Notes: generated by a model not told the origin, from the letters alone. A DNA stretch of 64,000 nucleotides from Streptomyces sp. L-9-10 (GCF_004151105.1 NZ_PHRF01000028.1:104817-168816); one strand, 5' to 3'; shown: positions 1 through 9,082, counted from the stretch's first letter. Numbers and translations: made by a program.

Positions 1-157
1 GGTGAAGAACCCCGGGTACACCTTCCTCACCCATATCGACCACCTCTATGTGGTGAACGACCGCTGGGACGGGCTCTCCACGCAGACCGAGCCGCACGAC
101 CACGGTCTCGCGTCCGGCCCCTGGTGGAACATCGAGGACTGGACGCCGAAGAAATGA
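1..157 (+). CDS. ABC transporter substrate-binding protein, C-terminal 51 residues only
   Basis: An open frame enters from the left edge (reading from base 2) and ends at TGA 155-157. The visible tail, with motifs such as HIDHLYVVNDRWDG and the ending WWNIEDWTPKK, fits the C-terminus of a DppA/OppA/NikA-type (family 5) extracytoplasmic binding protein. The identification rests mainly on context: the stop overlaps the start of a DppB-like permease by ATGA, and a complete DppC-DppD-DppF set follows. The ligand (peptide, metal chelate or other) cannot be told from this fragment. Confidence 0.72.
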   Translation, partial: VKNPGYTFLTHIDHLYVVNDRWDGLSTQTEPHDHGLASGPWWNIEDWTPKK

Positions 158-1146
158 GCCGCCGCCTCCCCTGGGGGGCGATGGGGCGGATGGCGGGGCG
201 GCGGCTGCTGTTCGCCGCCCCGGTCCTCCTCGTGGTGACCTTCGGCGTGTTCGCCGTCGCCGCGGCCTCGCCCTTCGACCCCGTGAAGGCCTACGCGGGC
301 GCCGCGGGCCTCACCGCCTCGCAGGAGAACCTCGACCAGCTCCGGATCAACCTCGGAGTGGGTCAGCCACTCGTCCACCGCTGGTGGAACTGGCTGACCC
401 ACGCGCTCACCGGCGACCTCGGGGACTCCTCCGTACTGCGCGCGCCCGTCTCCGCCGTGATCGGCGAGCGGATCGGCTGGTCCACGCTGCTCGCCGTCAC
501 CGCCTTCGCCGTCGCCGTCCTGCTCGGCACCTCCCTCGGCGTGCTCGCCGCGCGCAGGCCCGGCGGCCCGCTCGACCGCTGCGCCGGCTCGGCCGCGTAC
601 ATCCTGGAGGCCGCGCCCGCCTTCTGGCTCGGGCTTCTCGCCATCTGGTTCTTCGCGGTCACGCTCGGCGTGCTCCCGGCGGGCGGGCTCACCGACGCGG
701 CCAGCGACACCGTCACCTTCGGGCAGGTCGCGTCGCATCTGGTGCTGCCCGCGGCCGTGCTGGGCATCTCCCAACTGCCCTGGTTCTTCCTCTACGTACG
801 CCAGGGGGTCATGGACGCGCTCGCCGAGGACCCCGTACGCGGCGCCCGCGCCCGCGGGCTGAGCGAACGCACCGTCCTGCTCGGCCACGCCCTGCGCTCC
901 GGCATGCTGCCGATGCTCACCCTCATCGGGTCCCGGGTGCCCGAACTCATCACCGGCGCGCTGCTCGTCGAGACGGTCTTCAGCTGGCCCGGAATCGCCG
1001 CCGCCACCGTGCAGGCGGCCACCTCCGTGGACTTCGCGCTGCTCGCCGCGCTCACGGTGCTCGCCACCGCCGCCGTGCTGATCGGGAACCTGCTCTCCGA
1101 TCTGCTCTACGGACTCGCCGACCCGAGAGTGGGCTTCGATGGCTGA
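154..1146 (+). CDS. ABC transporter permease, DppB/NikB type
   Basis: This is a 330-aa integral membrane permease of the peptide/nickel importer family, the first of two membrane subunits. The start is ATG 154, which overlaps the stop of the binding-protein gene (ATGA). About six hydrophobic segments are visible, beginning with the N-terminal helix LLFAAPVLLVVTFGVFAVAA. The inner-membrane loop contains the EAA-like stretch ARGLSERTVLLGHALRSGML, which contacts the ATPase subunits. The C-terminus (NLLSDLLYGLADPRVGF) is the usual ending of DppB proteins. The gene overlaps the next one by 8 bases, so the operon is tightly coupled. Substrate is not deducible. Confidence 0.9.
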   Translation: MSRRLPWGAMGRMAGRRLLFAAPVLLVVTFGVFAVAAASPFDPVKAYAGAAGLTASQENLDQLRINLGVGQPLVHRWWNWLTHALTGDLGDSSVLRAPVSAVIGERIGWSTLLAVTAFAVAVLLGTSLGVLAARRPGGPLDRCAGSAAYILEAAPAFWLGLLAIWFFAVTLGVLPAGGLTDAASDTVTFGQVASHLVLPAAVLGISQLPWFFLYVRQGVMDALAEDPVRGARARGLSERTVLLGHALRSGMLPMLTLIGSRVPELITGALLVETVFSWPGIAAATVQAATSVDFALLAALTVLATAAVLIGNLLSDLLYGLADPRVGFDG

Positions 1147-2077
1147 CACCAGCACCGTCCCGGACACCACCGGCCCCGACACCACCGCCCCGGACACCAC
1201 TGCCCCGGACACGGGCACGCCGGTCTGGCGCTCGCACGGGCGTACCCGCCGCTCGACCCGCACGGTCCGCGTCCGCGTCTCCGCCGGCATCGTGGCGGCC
1301 GTGGCGCTCGCCGTACTCGTCGTCCCGCTGCTCGTCCCCCTCGACCAGCAGGCCGTCGATCTGGCCAGAAAGCTCCAGGCGCCGTCCTTGGCGCACCCGT
1401 TCGGCACGGACGACGTCGGCCGCGATCTGCTGCTGCGCTGCGTCTACGGACTGCGCGTCTCGCTGCTCGTCGGACTCGTCGCGGCGCTCGTCGCCACCGT
1501 GATCGGTACGGCGGTCGGCGCGGCGGCGGCGGCCTTCGGCGGCTGGACGGACCGGATCGTCATGCGGCTCGTGGACACCTTCTCGTCCGTGCCGCATCTG
1601 CTGCTCGGCATCTTCATCGTCGCCATGTTCCGGCCCGGCGTCTGGCCGGTGATCGTGTCCGTGGCACTCACCCACTGGCTCTCCACCGCCCGTATCGTCC
1701 GCTCGGAAGTGCTCTCGCTGCGCGCGCGTCCGTATATCGACGCGGCCATCTCGGGCGGCGCGTCACGGCGGCGCGTCATCGGCCGCCATCTCCTGCCCGG
1801 CGTCATGCCGCAGGCCGGACTCGCCGCCGTGCTGATGGTGCCGCACGCGATGTGGCACGAATCCGCGCTCTCGTTCCTCGGGCTCGGGCTGCCCAGCCAT
1901 CAGGCGAGCCTCGGCAATCTGGTGCAGACCGCACGCGGTTCGCTGCTGGCGGGCGACTGGTGGCCGACGCTCTTCCCCGGGCTGTTCCTGATCGTCCCCA
2001 CCCTCGCCCTCGCGGGTCTCGCGGGCGCCTGGCGGGAACGGATCAATCCGCGCCGCCGATCGGAGCTGATGCTGTGA
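1139..2077 (+). CDS. ABC transporter permease, DppC/NikC type
   Basis: This is a 312-aa second membrane subunit of the same importer. After a low-complexity cytoplasmic N-terminus come a first transmembrane helix and the family signature HPFGTDDVGRDLLLRCVYGLR (about residues 84-104), typical of DppC. Further transmembrane helices and an EAA-type loop (ISGGASRRRVIGRHLLPGV) follow, then the LSFLGLGLP motif. The first 25 residues contain a repeated DTTAPDTT unit encoded by imperfect 15-base tandem repeats near 1160-1210, likely a slippage-prone, non-structural tail. The stop overlaps the GTG start of the ATPase gene (GTGA). Confidence 0.9.
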   Translation: MADTSTVPDTTGPDTTAPDTTAPDTGTPVWRSHGRTRRSTRTVRVRVSAGIVAAVALAVLVVPLLVPLDQQAVDLARKLQAPSLAHPFGTDDVGRDLLLRCVYGLRVSLLVGLVAALVATVIGTAVGAAAAAFGGWTDRIVMRLVDTFSSVPHLLLGIFIVAMFRPGVWPVIVSVALTHWLSTARIVRSEVLSLRARPYIDAAISGGASRRRVIGRHLLPGVMPQAGLAAVLMVPHAMWHESALSFLGLGLPSHQASLGNLVQTARGSLLAGDWWPTLFPGLFLIVPTLALAGLAGAWRERINPRRRSELML

Positions 2078-3213
2078 ACACGCCGTCCCCGGCGGTCCCG
2101 CCGACCGTTCCCGTCAAGGCTGTTGAGCCCATTGAGCCCGTGGGGTCCGTCGGGTCGGCCGCTCCCGCGGGGCCCGATGAGCCGACTGCGCCCGTGCTCT
2201 CCGTACGCGGGCTCGGCGTCCGCTTCCGGATGCGCGGAGGCCGGCACATCGCCGCCGTCACCGACGCCGGCTTCGATCTCGCGGCGGGGGAGTGTCTCGC
2301 CCTCGTCGGTGAGAGCGGCTGCGGGAAGTCCGTCCTCGCCTCCGCCCTGCTCGGACTCCTGCCCGGCAACGCGCAGACCACCGGCTCCGCCGTCCTCGAT
2401 GGCATCGACCTGCTCGCCGCCGACGAGCGCACGCTCGCACGGACGGTACGGGGACGGCGTGTCGGCCTCGTACCGCAGAGCCCGGCGGCGCATCTCACGC
2501 CCGTGCGCACGGTACGGGCCCAACTGGAGGAGACCGTCAGGGAGCTGACCGGCACGCGCGGGCGGGAACTCCACCGGGCCGCCGAGGCCGCCGCCGACCG
2601 CGCGGCCTTCCCCGCCGGCCACCTCGACCGCTATCCGCACGAACTCTCCGGCGGCCTCGCCCAGCGCGCCGCGACCGCGCTCGCCCTGATCGGTGACGCC
2701 CCGCTGCTGCTGGCCGACGAGCCGACCACCGGACTCGACCGGGATCTCGTGGACCGCACGGCCGACGAACTGCGGCGGCACGCCGACGAGGGCCGCGCCC
2801 TGCTGATGATCACCCATGATCTGGCCGCGGCCGAGCGGATCGCCGACCGCGTCGCCGTGATGTACGCCGGACGGATCGTCGAACTCGCCGACGCGCGACG
2901 GTTCTTCGGGGAGCCGGGACCGCGTCACCCCTATGCGCGCGGACTGCTGAACGCCCTGCCGGAGCGCGCGTTCGTCCCCATCCCCGGGCTGCCCCCTGAG
3001 CTGGGCGAACTGCCCGCGGGCTGCGCCTTCGCGCCCCGCTGTGAGCGCGCCACCGATCTCTGCGCCACACCACCCCACTTCACGGACGGACTCGCCTGCC
3101 ACCACGCCGGGGCGAGCGCCGACGCGCGGCCTGAGGCCAGACCTGACGGCAGACCTGACGAGAGACCTCGCGAGAGACCCGACGAGAGCGCCGAGGAGAC
3201 CGTCCGTGCTTGA
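2074..3213 (+). CDS. ABC transporter ATP-binding protein, DppD/OppD type
   Basis: This is a 379-aa nucleotide-binding subunit. GTG 2074 is chosen because it overlaps the permease stop as GTGA; upstream in-frame sequence is only the shadow of the permease gene. It shows Walker A (GESGCGKSVL), the Q-loop region (VPQSPAAHLTPVRT), an ABC signature written LSGGLAQRAA, Walker B (LLLADEPTTGLD) and the switch His (MITHDL). After the core it has the oligopeptide-transporter C-terminal domain with the Cys-rich segment CAFAPRCERATDLC. The signature has GLAQ where GQQQ or GMRQ is more usual. The C-terminus is a repetitive RPD/RPDE tail. It overlaps the next gene by 8 bases. Confidence 0.9.
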   Translation: MNTPSPAVPPTVPVKAVEPIEPVGSVGSAAPAGPDEPTAPVLSVRGLGVRFRMRGGRHIAAVTDAGFDLAAGECLALVGESGCGKSVLASALLGLLPGNAQTTGSAVLDGIDLLAADERTLARTVRGRRVGLVPQSPAAHLTPVRTVRAQLEETVRELTGTRGRELHRAAEAAADRAAFPAGHLDRYPHELSGGLAQRAATALALIGDAPLLLADEPTTGLDRDLVDRTADELRRHADEGRALLMITHDLAAAERIADRVAVMYAGRIVELADARRFFGEPGPRHPYARGLLNALPERAFVPIPGLPPELGELPAGCAFAPRCERATDLCATPPHFTDGLACHHAGASADARPEARPDGRPDERPRERPDESAEETVRA

Positions 3214-3868
3214 ACTCCGCTCCATCACCGCCGGATACGAGCGGCGCGCCCCCGTCGTCCGGAACGCCTCACTCACCCTCGCGCCCGGTGCGTCGCTCGG
3301 ACTGCTCGGCCCCAGCGGCTGCGGCAAGTCCACCCTCGCCAGGGTCGCGGCGCTGCTGCACCGGCCCGACGCGGGCACGGTCACGGTCGACGGCCAACGT
3401 GTGGCCGGCTGGCGCCACCGGGCACCGCGGGCGCAGCGGACCGCGATCGGCGTGGTCTTCCAGCAGCCACGGCTCTCGGCGGATCCCCGGCTGCGGCTCA
3501 GCGAATTGATCGCCGAGCCGTTGCGCGCCACCGGCCGCCGGGCGGATCTCGCCGCGCGCGTCGGCGGGTTGGCCCGCACGGTCGGACTCACCGCTGAACT
3601 GCTGGGCCGCCGCCCGCACGAGGTCAGCGACGGCCAGCTGCAACGCGCCTGTCTGGCCCGTGCGTTGGTGCTGCGCCCGCGCTGGCTGGTCTGCGACGAG
3701 ATGACCGCGATGCTCGATGCCTCCACCACGGCCGCGCTGGTCGCCGTCGTCGAGGAGTACCGGCGCGAGCACGGCGCCGGCCTGCTCGCCGTCGGCCACG
3801 ACCGCGTGCTGCTGGAGCACTGGTGCGACCGTACGGTCCGCTGGACGGAGATCACCGGTACCGGCTGA
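3206..3868 (+). CDS. ABC transporter ATP-binding protein, DppF/OppF type (short)
   Basis: This is a 220-aa second ATPase of the importer. GTG 3206 (VLELRSITAGYERR) is selected because it overlaps the previous stop and begins exactly at the ABC fold. Walker A is GPSGCGKSTL, the Q-loop region is VFQQPRLSADPRLRL, the signature is degenerate (EVSDGQLQRACLAR instead of LSGGQ), and Walker B is WLVCDEMTAMLD. The switch His is in AVGHD. It lacks the roughly 70-residue C-terminal oligopeptide extension found in its partner and in most DppF proteins, so the pair is asymmetric. It is the last gene of the operon; 169 bases follow before the next start. Confidence 0.87.
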   Translation: MLELRSITAGYERRAPVVRNASLTLAPGASLGLLGPSGCGKSTLARVAALLHRPDAGTVTVDGQRVAGWRHRAPRAQRTAIGVVFQQPRLSADPRLRLSELIAEPLRATGRRADLAARVGGLARTVGLTAELLGRRPHEVSDGQLQRACLARALVLRPRWLVCDEMTAMLDASTTAALVAVVEEYRREHGAGLLAVGHDRVLLEHWCDRTVRWTEITGTG

Positions 3869-4037
3869 AGCGCGGATGGCGGGTCGGCGAACTCTGCGTA
3901 GGACGATATCGGCCGGGCCATGACAGGGCGGATACTCGCCAGGACCGATCCCGCAGCCGAGCCGACACCCGAGCCCGACCGAGCGCCCTCGCGCCCCACC
4001 GCGCCCTCGCGCCCCAACGCGTCCCCCCGGAGGCATC

Positions 4038-4907
4038 ATGGCCCTCACCACCCGCCGCAGAGCTGTCAGTACGCTCGCCGCCGCGCTCGCGGGAGCCGTC
4101 GCGGCACCCGCGTACGCACAGGCGGCCTCGCGGACCGAGCGCGGCGACGACGGCCCCCGGCCGCTGCGCCAGGCTCACGCCCACAACGACTATCTGCACC
4201 CCCGCCCGCTGCTCGACGCCCTGTCGCACGGCTTCACCAGCGTGGAAGCCGATGTCTTCCTGGTCGACGGCGAGTTGCTGGTCGCCCACGAGGCCACCGA
4301 ACTCGACCCGGCGCGCACCCTCCGCGGGCTCTACCTCGATCCCCTCCTGGCACGGGTGCGGGCCAACCACGGCTCGGTCCACCAGGGTTACCACCGGCCG
4401 GTGCAGCTGCTCATCGACATCAAGGCGGACGGCGTCGCCGCCTACGCGGAGCTGCACCGCCAACTGACCCGCTACCGCTCGATGCTGAGCCGCTACGCCA
4501 ACGGGTCGGTGCGCGCGGGTGCGGTCACCCCCGTCATCTCCGGCGACCGCGCGGCCCGTGCCCCGATGGAGGCGCAGCGCGTACGGTACGCCTTCTACGA
4601 CGGGCGGCTCGAAGACCTCGGGACGGCGGCGCCGGCCTCGTTCGTCCCGCTCATCAGCGGGAATTGGACCCAGAGCTTCAGCTGGCAGGGCGTGGGCGCG
4701 TTCCCCGCCGCCGAGCGCGCGGAGCTGCGACGCGTCGTCGACGCCGCGCACGCGCACGGCCAGCGGGTGCGTTTCTGGAGCACGCCCGATCTGCCGGGGC
4801 CCGCGCGGGACGCCGTCTGGACCGAGTTGCTGGCAGCCGGGGTCGACCACCTCAATTCGGATGACCTTGCGGGCCTCGAACGCTTCCTGCGTCGGCACCG
4901 CTCGTAG
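4038..4907 (+). CDS. Secreted glycerophosphodiester phosphodiesterase / PI-PLC-like protein
   Basis: This is a 289-aa exported protein. The N-terminus (MALTTRRRAVSTLAAALAG followed by an AxA-like cleavage region) looks like a twin-arginine signal peptide of about 30 residues. The mature part starts with QAHAHNDYLHPRPLLDAL and continues with the FTSVEADVFLVDGELLVAHE block. This His-Asn-Asp plus Glu-x-Asp arrangement is seen in TIM-barrel PLC-like phosphodiesterases that hydrolyse glycerophosphodiesters or phosphoinositides. The C-terminus has VRFWSTPD and VDHLNSDDLAGLERFL, typical of the last barrel strands. An AGG-like element precedes ATG 4038. It stands alone; substrate unproven. Confidence 0.8.
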   Translation: MALTTRRRAVSTLAAALAGAVAAPAYAQAASRTERGDDGPRPLRQAHAHNDYLHPRPLLDALSHGFTSVEADVFLVDGELLVAHEATELDPARTLRGLYLDPLLARVRANHGSVHQGYHRPVQLLIDIKADGVAAYAELHRQLTRYRSMLSRYANGSVRAGAVTPVISGDRAARAPMEAQRVRYAFYDGRLEDLGTAAPASFVPLISGNWTQSFSWQGVGAFPAAERAELRRVVDAAHAHGQRVRFWSTPDLPGPARDAVWTELLAAGVDHLNSDDLAGLERFLRRHRS

Positions 4908-5032
4908 GTCACCGCGGGTGCCCCCGAGGGCAACCACCCGTACGGCGGACACGCCAGTCGGCCTACCCAGCCTCCTCCTCCGCCACACTGGCGGCCGAAA
5001 GCCGCGATCCGGTGCGGCGGAGGAGGTTCTCG

Positions 5033-5227
5033 ATGGCTATTTCGATCTCAGTGATTCTGCTTCTGGTGATCCTCGCGGTGGTCTTCCTGCGCAATGGAGG
5101 ACTGAAGTTCTCACACGCGACGGTCTGCGTCCTGCTCGGGTTCTTCCTCGCGGGCACGAGCATGGCGCCGACCATCGCGAACGGGATTTCCACCACGGCA
5201 GGCGTGGTCAGCGGCCTCCGCCCCTGA
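5033..5227 (+). CDS. Small membrane protein, 64 aa, unknown function
   Basis: ATG 5033 has a good ribosome binding site (GGAGGAGG about 8 bases upstream), and codon use is clearly coding. The peptide has two hydrophobic stretches: residues 3-20 (ISISVILLLVILAVVFL) and residues 34-50 (ATVCVLLGFFLAGTSMAP). A short loop separates them and the tail is small and polar. It therefore looks like a two-pass membrane peptide. Comparable small proteins occur in Streptomyces conjugative plasmids and integrated elements, but nothing else here shows transfer genes, so I assign no function. Confidence 0.65.
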   Translation: MAISISVILLLVILAVVFLRNGGLKFSHATVCVLLGFFLAGTSMAPTIANGISTTAGVVSGLRP

Positions 5228-5251
5228 CCGGCCCGCCCGCGTTTCCCGGGC

Positions 5252-5686
5252 CTATGTCCCCACCAGCCGCGACCTGATGAGGAAGCGCACCCCCTCGGGC
5301 GCCTCCAGGGAGAAGCCGCTGCCGCGTCCCTTCACCACGTCGACGATGAGCCGGGTGTGCCGCCACACCTCGTACTGGCTCACCGACATCCAGAAGGGCA
5401 CCGGCTCGGCGACCCCCTCGATCTCCAGGGACTGGAGCAGGACGTCGGAGTTCCCGGTACGGAACTCACCGTCCGGATAGCACATCGGCGCGCTGCCGTC
5501 GCAGCAGCCGCCCGACTGGTGGAACATCAACGGCCCGTGGTCCGCCCGCAGCCGCCGGATCAGTTCGGCGGCCGCGGGGGTCACCTCGACGCGCGGCTCC
5601 GGCGGCTCGGGAGGTTTCGGAGATGTGGGGGACTCCCGTGGTTCCACGGGCTTCCCCGGTTCCCGGGGGGAAGTCTGCTCGTCCAT
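5252..5686 (-). CDS. DUF779 domain-containing protein
   Basis: This is a 144-aa soluble protein read from ATG 5686. The first 35 residues are a Pro/Glu-rich low-complexity leader. The remaining roughly 110 residues match DUF779, with LMFHQSGGCCDGSAPMC (a Cys-Cys-Asp motif and a third Cys) and the closing block VDVVKGRGSGFSLE followed by VRFLIRSRL. DUF779 genes are often next to aldehyde dehydrogenase genes, but no dehydrogenase is adjacent here. The conserved cysteines suggest a metal or redox role; this is inference. The neighbour upstream is the SARP stump at 5740-5949. Confidence 0.85.
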   Translation of the reverse strand: MDEQTSPREPGKPVEPRESPTSPKPPEPPEPRVEVTPAAAELIRRLRADHGPLMFHQSGGCCDGSAPMCYPDGEFRTGNSDVLLQSLEIEGVAEPVPFWMSVSQYEVWRHTRLIVDVVKGRGSGFSLEAPEGVRFLIRSRLVGT

Positions 5687-5739
5687 CGTCTCTCCGCCGC
5701 CCTCGGTCGTCGGTGTCGTCGGTCCGCACTTCCGGGGAC

Positions 5740-5949
5740 TCAGTCAACTCCCCGCGACGTTGCGAGACGGTTGCACCCCGTCGGAGGCGGATCCTCCCCC
5801 CACAGCGACGCGGTGAGATGCTCGGTCGACACGAGCTGGTTCGAACGGAGCAGCAAGGTGGCGAACACCGCCCGCTGCTTGGGACCGCCCAGTCTGATCC
5901 TGGAGCCGTCCCGCCACGCCTCGATCGGGCCCAAGACACGGAAATCCAT
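5740..5949 (-). pseudogene. SARP (AfsR-type) regulator, N-terminal stump of 69 codons
   Basis: From ATG 5949 the protein begins MDFRVLGPIEAWRDG, continues with LGGPKQRAVFATLLLRSNQL and reaches SLWGEDPPPTG. This is the canonical start of the OmpR-like winged helix of SARP/AfsR regulators, which normally continues with a stretch like ARNTVQTHVSRLR and then a BTAD domain. Here the match stops at once after PPPTG and a stop codon follows 10 codons later. No BTAD sequence was found in any frame downstream, where the DUF779 gene begins 54 bases on. It is most simply a regulator gene deleted after its first 60 codons. Confidence 0.8.
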
Positions 5950-6120
5950 ACGCGCACCCCCAGCGCTGTCGGAACGTCGAGTCGGAATCACGAGTCGGTG
6001 GAGGCGTGGAGCCCGCCTCGCCGAGCAGGTGTAACAGCCGGAAGCTTGTTCGGTTTCAGCGATCTGGTGGTGAACAAACGGATACTGAACAATCGTGGTG
6101 ATCGACAGGGGGGTGGGCAC

Positions 6121-9021
6121 GTGCCACGGGGAGAGACGCCGCTCGCGGCGGGGGACGGGCCACTTCTGCGGTTCGCGGCGGACCTCCGCCGGCTGCGCGA
6201 CGAGGCCGGGAAGCCGGCCTACCGGATTCTGTCGACCCGCGCGCACTACTCCATCGCCACGCTCTCCGGGGCCGCGGCGGGCCGGCGGCTGCCGACTCTC
6301 GCGGTGACCCTGGCCTACGTCCGCGCCTGCGGTGGGGACGAGACGCGCTGGGCGCGGCGTTGGCACGACGTCGCCGCCGAACTCGCCGCGGAGAGCGCCG
6401 CGGACGAGGACGAAGCCGCGGCCGCGGAGCGCGCGGAAGCGCCCTACGTGGGCCTGGCGGCCTTCCGGCCCGACGACTCCAAGTGGTTCTTCGGCCGCGA
6501 GGCCCTGGTCGGCGAGGTGATGACGCGACTGGCCACCCAGCGGTTCCTGGCGGTCTTCGGCGCCTCGGGGTCGGGCAAGTCCTCCCTGCTGGGCGCGGGC
6601 CTGCTGGCACGGTTACGCGCCGGGAACGACCGCTGCCAGGTGATCACGCTCACTCCGGGACCGCACCCCCTGGAGGAGACCGCCATCCAGCTCGGCTATC
6701 CCGCGCGATCCACCGCCGCCCGGCTCTACACAGAATTCACCGCGGACCCGGGCAATCTGCACCGGACGGTACGTCAGATCGCCCTCCAGCGCGGGGACGA
6801 CGGTGAAGTCGTGCTGGTGGTGGACCAGTTCGAAGAGGTCTTCACCGTCTGCCGCGGCCAGGAGGAGCGGAGCGGGTTCATCACGGCGCTCATCGCCGCG
6901 GCACGGGCGCCCAGCAGCCGCTGCCGGGTGGTGATCGCGGTACGCACCGACTTCTATCCGCACTGCGCGGAGCACGCGGAACTGGCGGCGGCGCTGCGCG
7001 ACGCGCAGATCACCGTGGGCCCCATGAGCGCCGACGAGTTGCACCGCGCCATCGTGCGCCCCGCCGGCCAGGCGGGATGCCGGGTGGAGGGTCCGCTGCT
7101 CACCGCCCTGACGGCGCAGGCCCAGGGGGAGGTGGCGGTCCTGCCCCTGCTGTCGCACGCCCTGCTGGAGACCTGGCGCCGCCGGCGGGGCAATGTACTG
7201 ACACTGACCGGGTTCCAGGCGGCCGGCGGCATCGAAGGCTCGCTCGCACAGACGGCGGAGGCGTTCTACGCCGCACTCGACCCCGGACGGCAGGCGGTCG
7301 CCCGTCACCTCTTCCTGCGCCTGACCGCCCTCGGCGAAGGCACGGAAGACACCAAGCGCCGCATCACGCGCGGGGAACTGGACCCTGACGAGGACACCGC
7401 GGCGGTACTGGACCGGGCCGTGGCCGTACGTCTGATCACCCTCGACAGCGGGCGTCTGGAAGTCACGCACGAGGCGCTGATCCGCGGCTGGCCCCGGCTG
7501 CGCCGCTGGCTGACCCAGGACCGGGAACGCCTGCGCGCCCACCGGCAGCTCACCGAGGCCGCCGGGACGTGGGAGTCCCTCCACCGCGATCCCGGCGCGC
7601 TCTACCGAGGCACGCGTCTCGCCATGGCGGGGAAACTGGCCCGCGACGGCGACAGCGGGCTCACCGTAAGGGAGCGCGCGTTCCTGGACGCCAGCCTGGC
7701 CGCGGAGGCCGCCGAGACCACCACCGCCCTGCGCCGGGCCCGGCGGCTGCGGCTCCTGGTCACCCTGCTCGCCGTACTGCTGACCCTGACGACGGCCACC
7801 TCCGTCTACGCCGTCCGCGCCAACGAGGAGGTCACCCGGCAGCGCAACAGCGCGATCGCCGCGAACGCGGCGGAGGGAGCCACCGAACTCCTGCACGGGA
7901 ATCCCGCCCTGGCCGTGCAGATCGCCCTGGCCGCGCACCGGCTGGCCCCCACAAGACACACGCGCGACAGCCTGGTCAGCACACTCATGCCGTCCTGGGT
8001 GGGCCACTCCGGCGAGCTGGTCTCGCTGGCGATCGGCCCGGACGGGAGGTTCCTGGCCACGGCCGGGGGCGACCGTACCGTACGGCTCTGGGACATCGGC
8101 GATCCCCGGAGACCTGTCCAACTGGCCACCCTCGGCGACGGCGGGACCCTCGTCCGCTCCGTCGCGATGCGGCGGGACGGGAAGGTCCTGGCGACCGCCG
8201 GGGACGACCGGAAAGTCCGGCTGTGGGACGTGTCCGCCCGGAGGCGGCCGGTGCCGCTGGCCACGCTCGACGGACACACCGGCGCGGTACGCTCCCTGGC
8301 CTTCAGCCCAGACGGCCGTACCCTCGCCAGCTCCGGCGGTGACCGGACGGTGCGCCTCTGGGACACCGGCGACCCGGAACACCCCACGAGCCGGGCCACG
8401 CTGGGCGGGCACCTGGACACGATCCGCTCCGTGGCCTTCAGTCCCGACGGGCGCACGCTGGCCACGGCCGACGACGACGAGACCGTGCAGCTGTGGGACA
8501 CGGGCGGTCCGGGACGGCCCACGCCACTGTCGCGATGGCGCGCGCACCGCATCACCGCCCTGTCGGTGGCCTTCAGCCCGCGCGGCGATGTCCTGGCCAC
8601 CGCCGGGGGCGGGGACTCCGCGGTCCGGCTGTGGGACATCGCGGACCGCGGACATCCCCGGGAACTGTCCGCGCTCACCGGCCACAGCGATGTCGTGGGC
8701 GAGGTCGCGTTCAGTCCTGACGGCCGCGCCCTCGCCACCGGGAGCGATGACCGGACCCTCCGGCTGTGGGACGTCACCGATCCACGGCGGCCCGCCGCCC
8801 GCGCCACCCTCACGGGCTACACCACGGCCCTCGGCGCGCTGCGCTTCGATCCGTACGGCCGGGCCGTGGTGTCCGGAGCGTACGACGGTGTGATCCGCGT
8901 TCTGCCGGTCGACTTCCGTCCTCTCCTCGCACGCGCCTGCGCCGCCGCTCACCCCACGATCACCCGGGCGGTCTGGGACCGTTACCTGCCGGGCGTCCCC
9001 TACCGGCCGCCCTGTACATGA
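6121..9021 (+). CDS. nSTAND1 NTPase with N-terminal HTH-like region, TM helix and C-terminal WD40 propeller
   Basis: This is a 966-aa signalling protein. GTG 6121 is chosen for the GGGGGGTGGGC stretch just upstream and because it begins the HTH-like N-terminus (residues 1-95), resembling the helix-turn-helix region fused to many actinobacterial WD40 proteins. Residues 108-165 hold YVGLAAFRPDD and FFGREALV, then Walker A GASGSGKSS (about 148-156) and Walker B VLVVDQFEEVF (about 230). A hydrophobic segment at about 545-563 (LLVTLLAVLLTLTTATSVYAV) is a probable membrane anchor. From about 625 there are six or seven WD40 blades, each with SVAFSPDGRTLA-like and VRLWDxxDP-like motifs. A TTA codon at 6613-6615 suggests bldA dependence. 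Function is probably ligand sensing or defence-type signalling. Confidence 0.9.
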   Translation: MPRGETPLAAGDGPLLRFAADLRRLRDEAGKPAYRILSTRAHYSIATLSGAAAGRRLPTLAVTLAYVRACGGDETRWARRWHDVAAELAAESAADEDEAAAAERAEAPYVGLAAFRPDDSKWFFGREALVGEVMTRLATQRFLAVFGASGSGKSSLLGAGLLARLRAGNDRCQVITLTPGPHPLEETAIQLGYPARSTAARLYTEFTADPGNLHRTVRQIALQRGDDGEVVLVVDQFEEVFTVCRGQEERSGFITALIAAARAPSSRCRVVIAVRTDFYPHCAEHAELAAALRDAQITVGPMSADELHRAIVRPAGQAGCRVEGPLLTALTAQAQGEVAVLPLLSHALLETWRRRRGNVLTLTGFQAAGGIEGSLAQTAEAFYAALDPGRQAVARHLFLRLTALGEGTEDTKRRITRGELDPDEDTAAVLDRAVAVRLITLDSGRLEVTHEALIRGWPRLRRWLTQDRERLRAHRQLTEAAGTWESLHRDPGALYRGTRLAMAGKLARDGDSGLTVRERAFLDASLAAEAAETTTALRRARRLRLLVTLLAVLLTLTTATSVYAVRANEEVTRQRNSAIAANAAEGATELLHGNPALAVQIALAAHRLAPTRHTRDSLVSTLMPSWVGHSGELVSLAIGPDGRFLATAGGDRTVRLWDIGDPRRPVQLATLGDGGTLVRSVAMRRDGKVLATAGDDRKVRLWDVSARRRPVPLATLDGHTGAVRSLAFSPDGRTLASSGGDRTVRLWDTGDPEHPTSRATLGGHLDTIRSVAFSPDGRTLATADDDETVQLWDTGGPGRPTPLSRWRAHRITALSVAFSPRGDVLATAGGGDSAVRLWDIADRGHPRELSALTGHSDVVGEVAFSPDGRALATGSDDRTLRLWDVTDPRRPAARATLTGYTTALGALRFDPYGRAVVSGAYDGVIRVLPVDFRPLLARACAAAHPTITRAVWDRYLPGVPYRPPCT

Positions 9022-9082
9022 GGCCGCCGGGCGGTCGCCGGGAACCGTGGGCCCGCGCGACGGGGCGTGAACCGGACGCGGA

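Noticed and set aside
1900..4017. A 705-codon open frame antisense to the ABC transporter ATPases
   Set aside because: It covers well-identified ATPase genes and shows no domain of its own.
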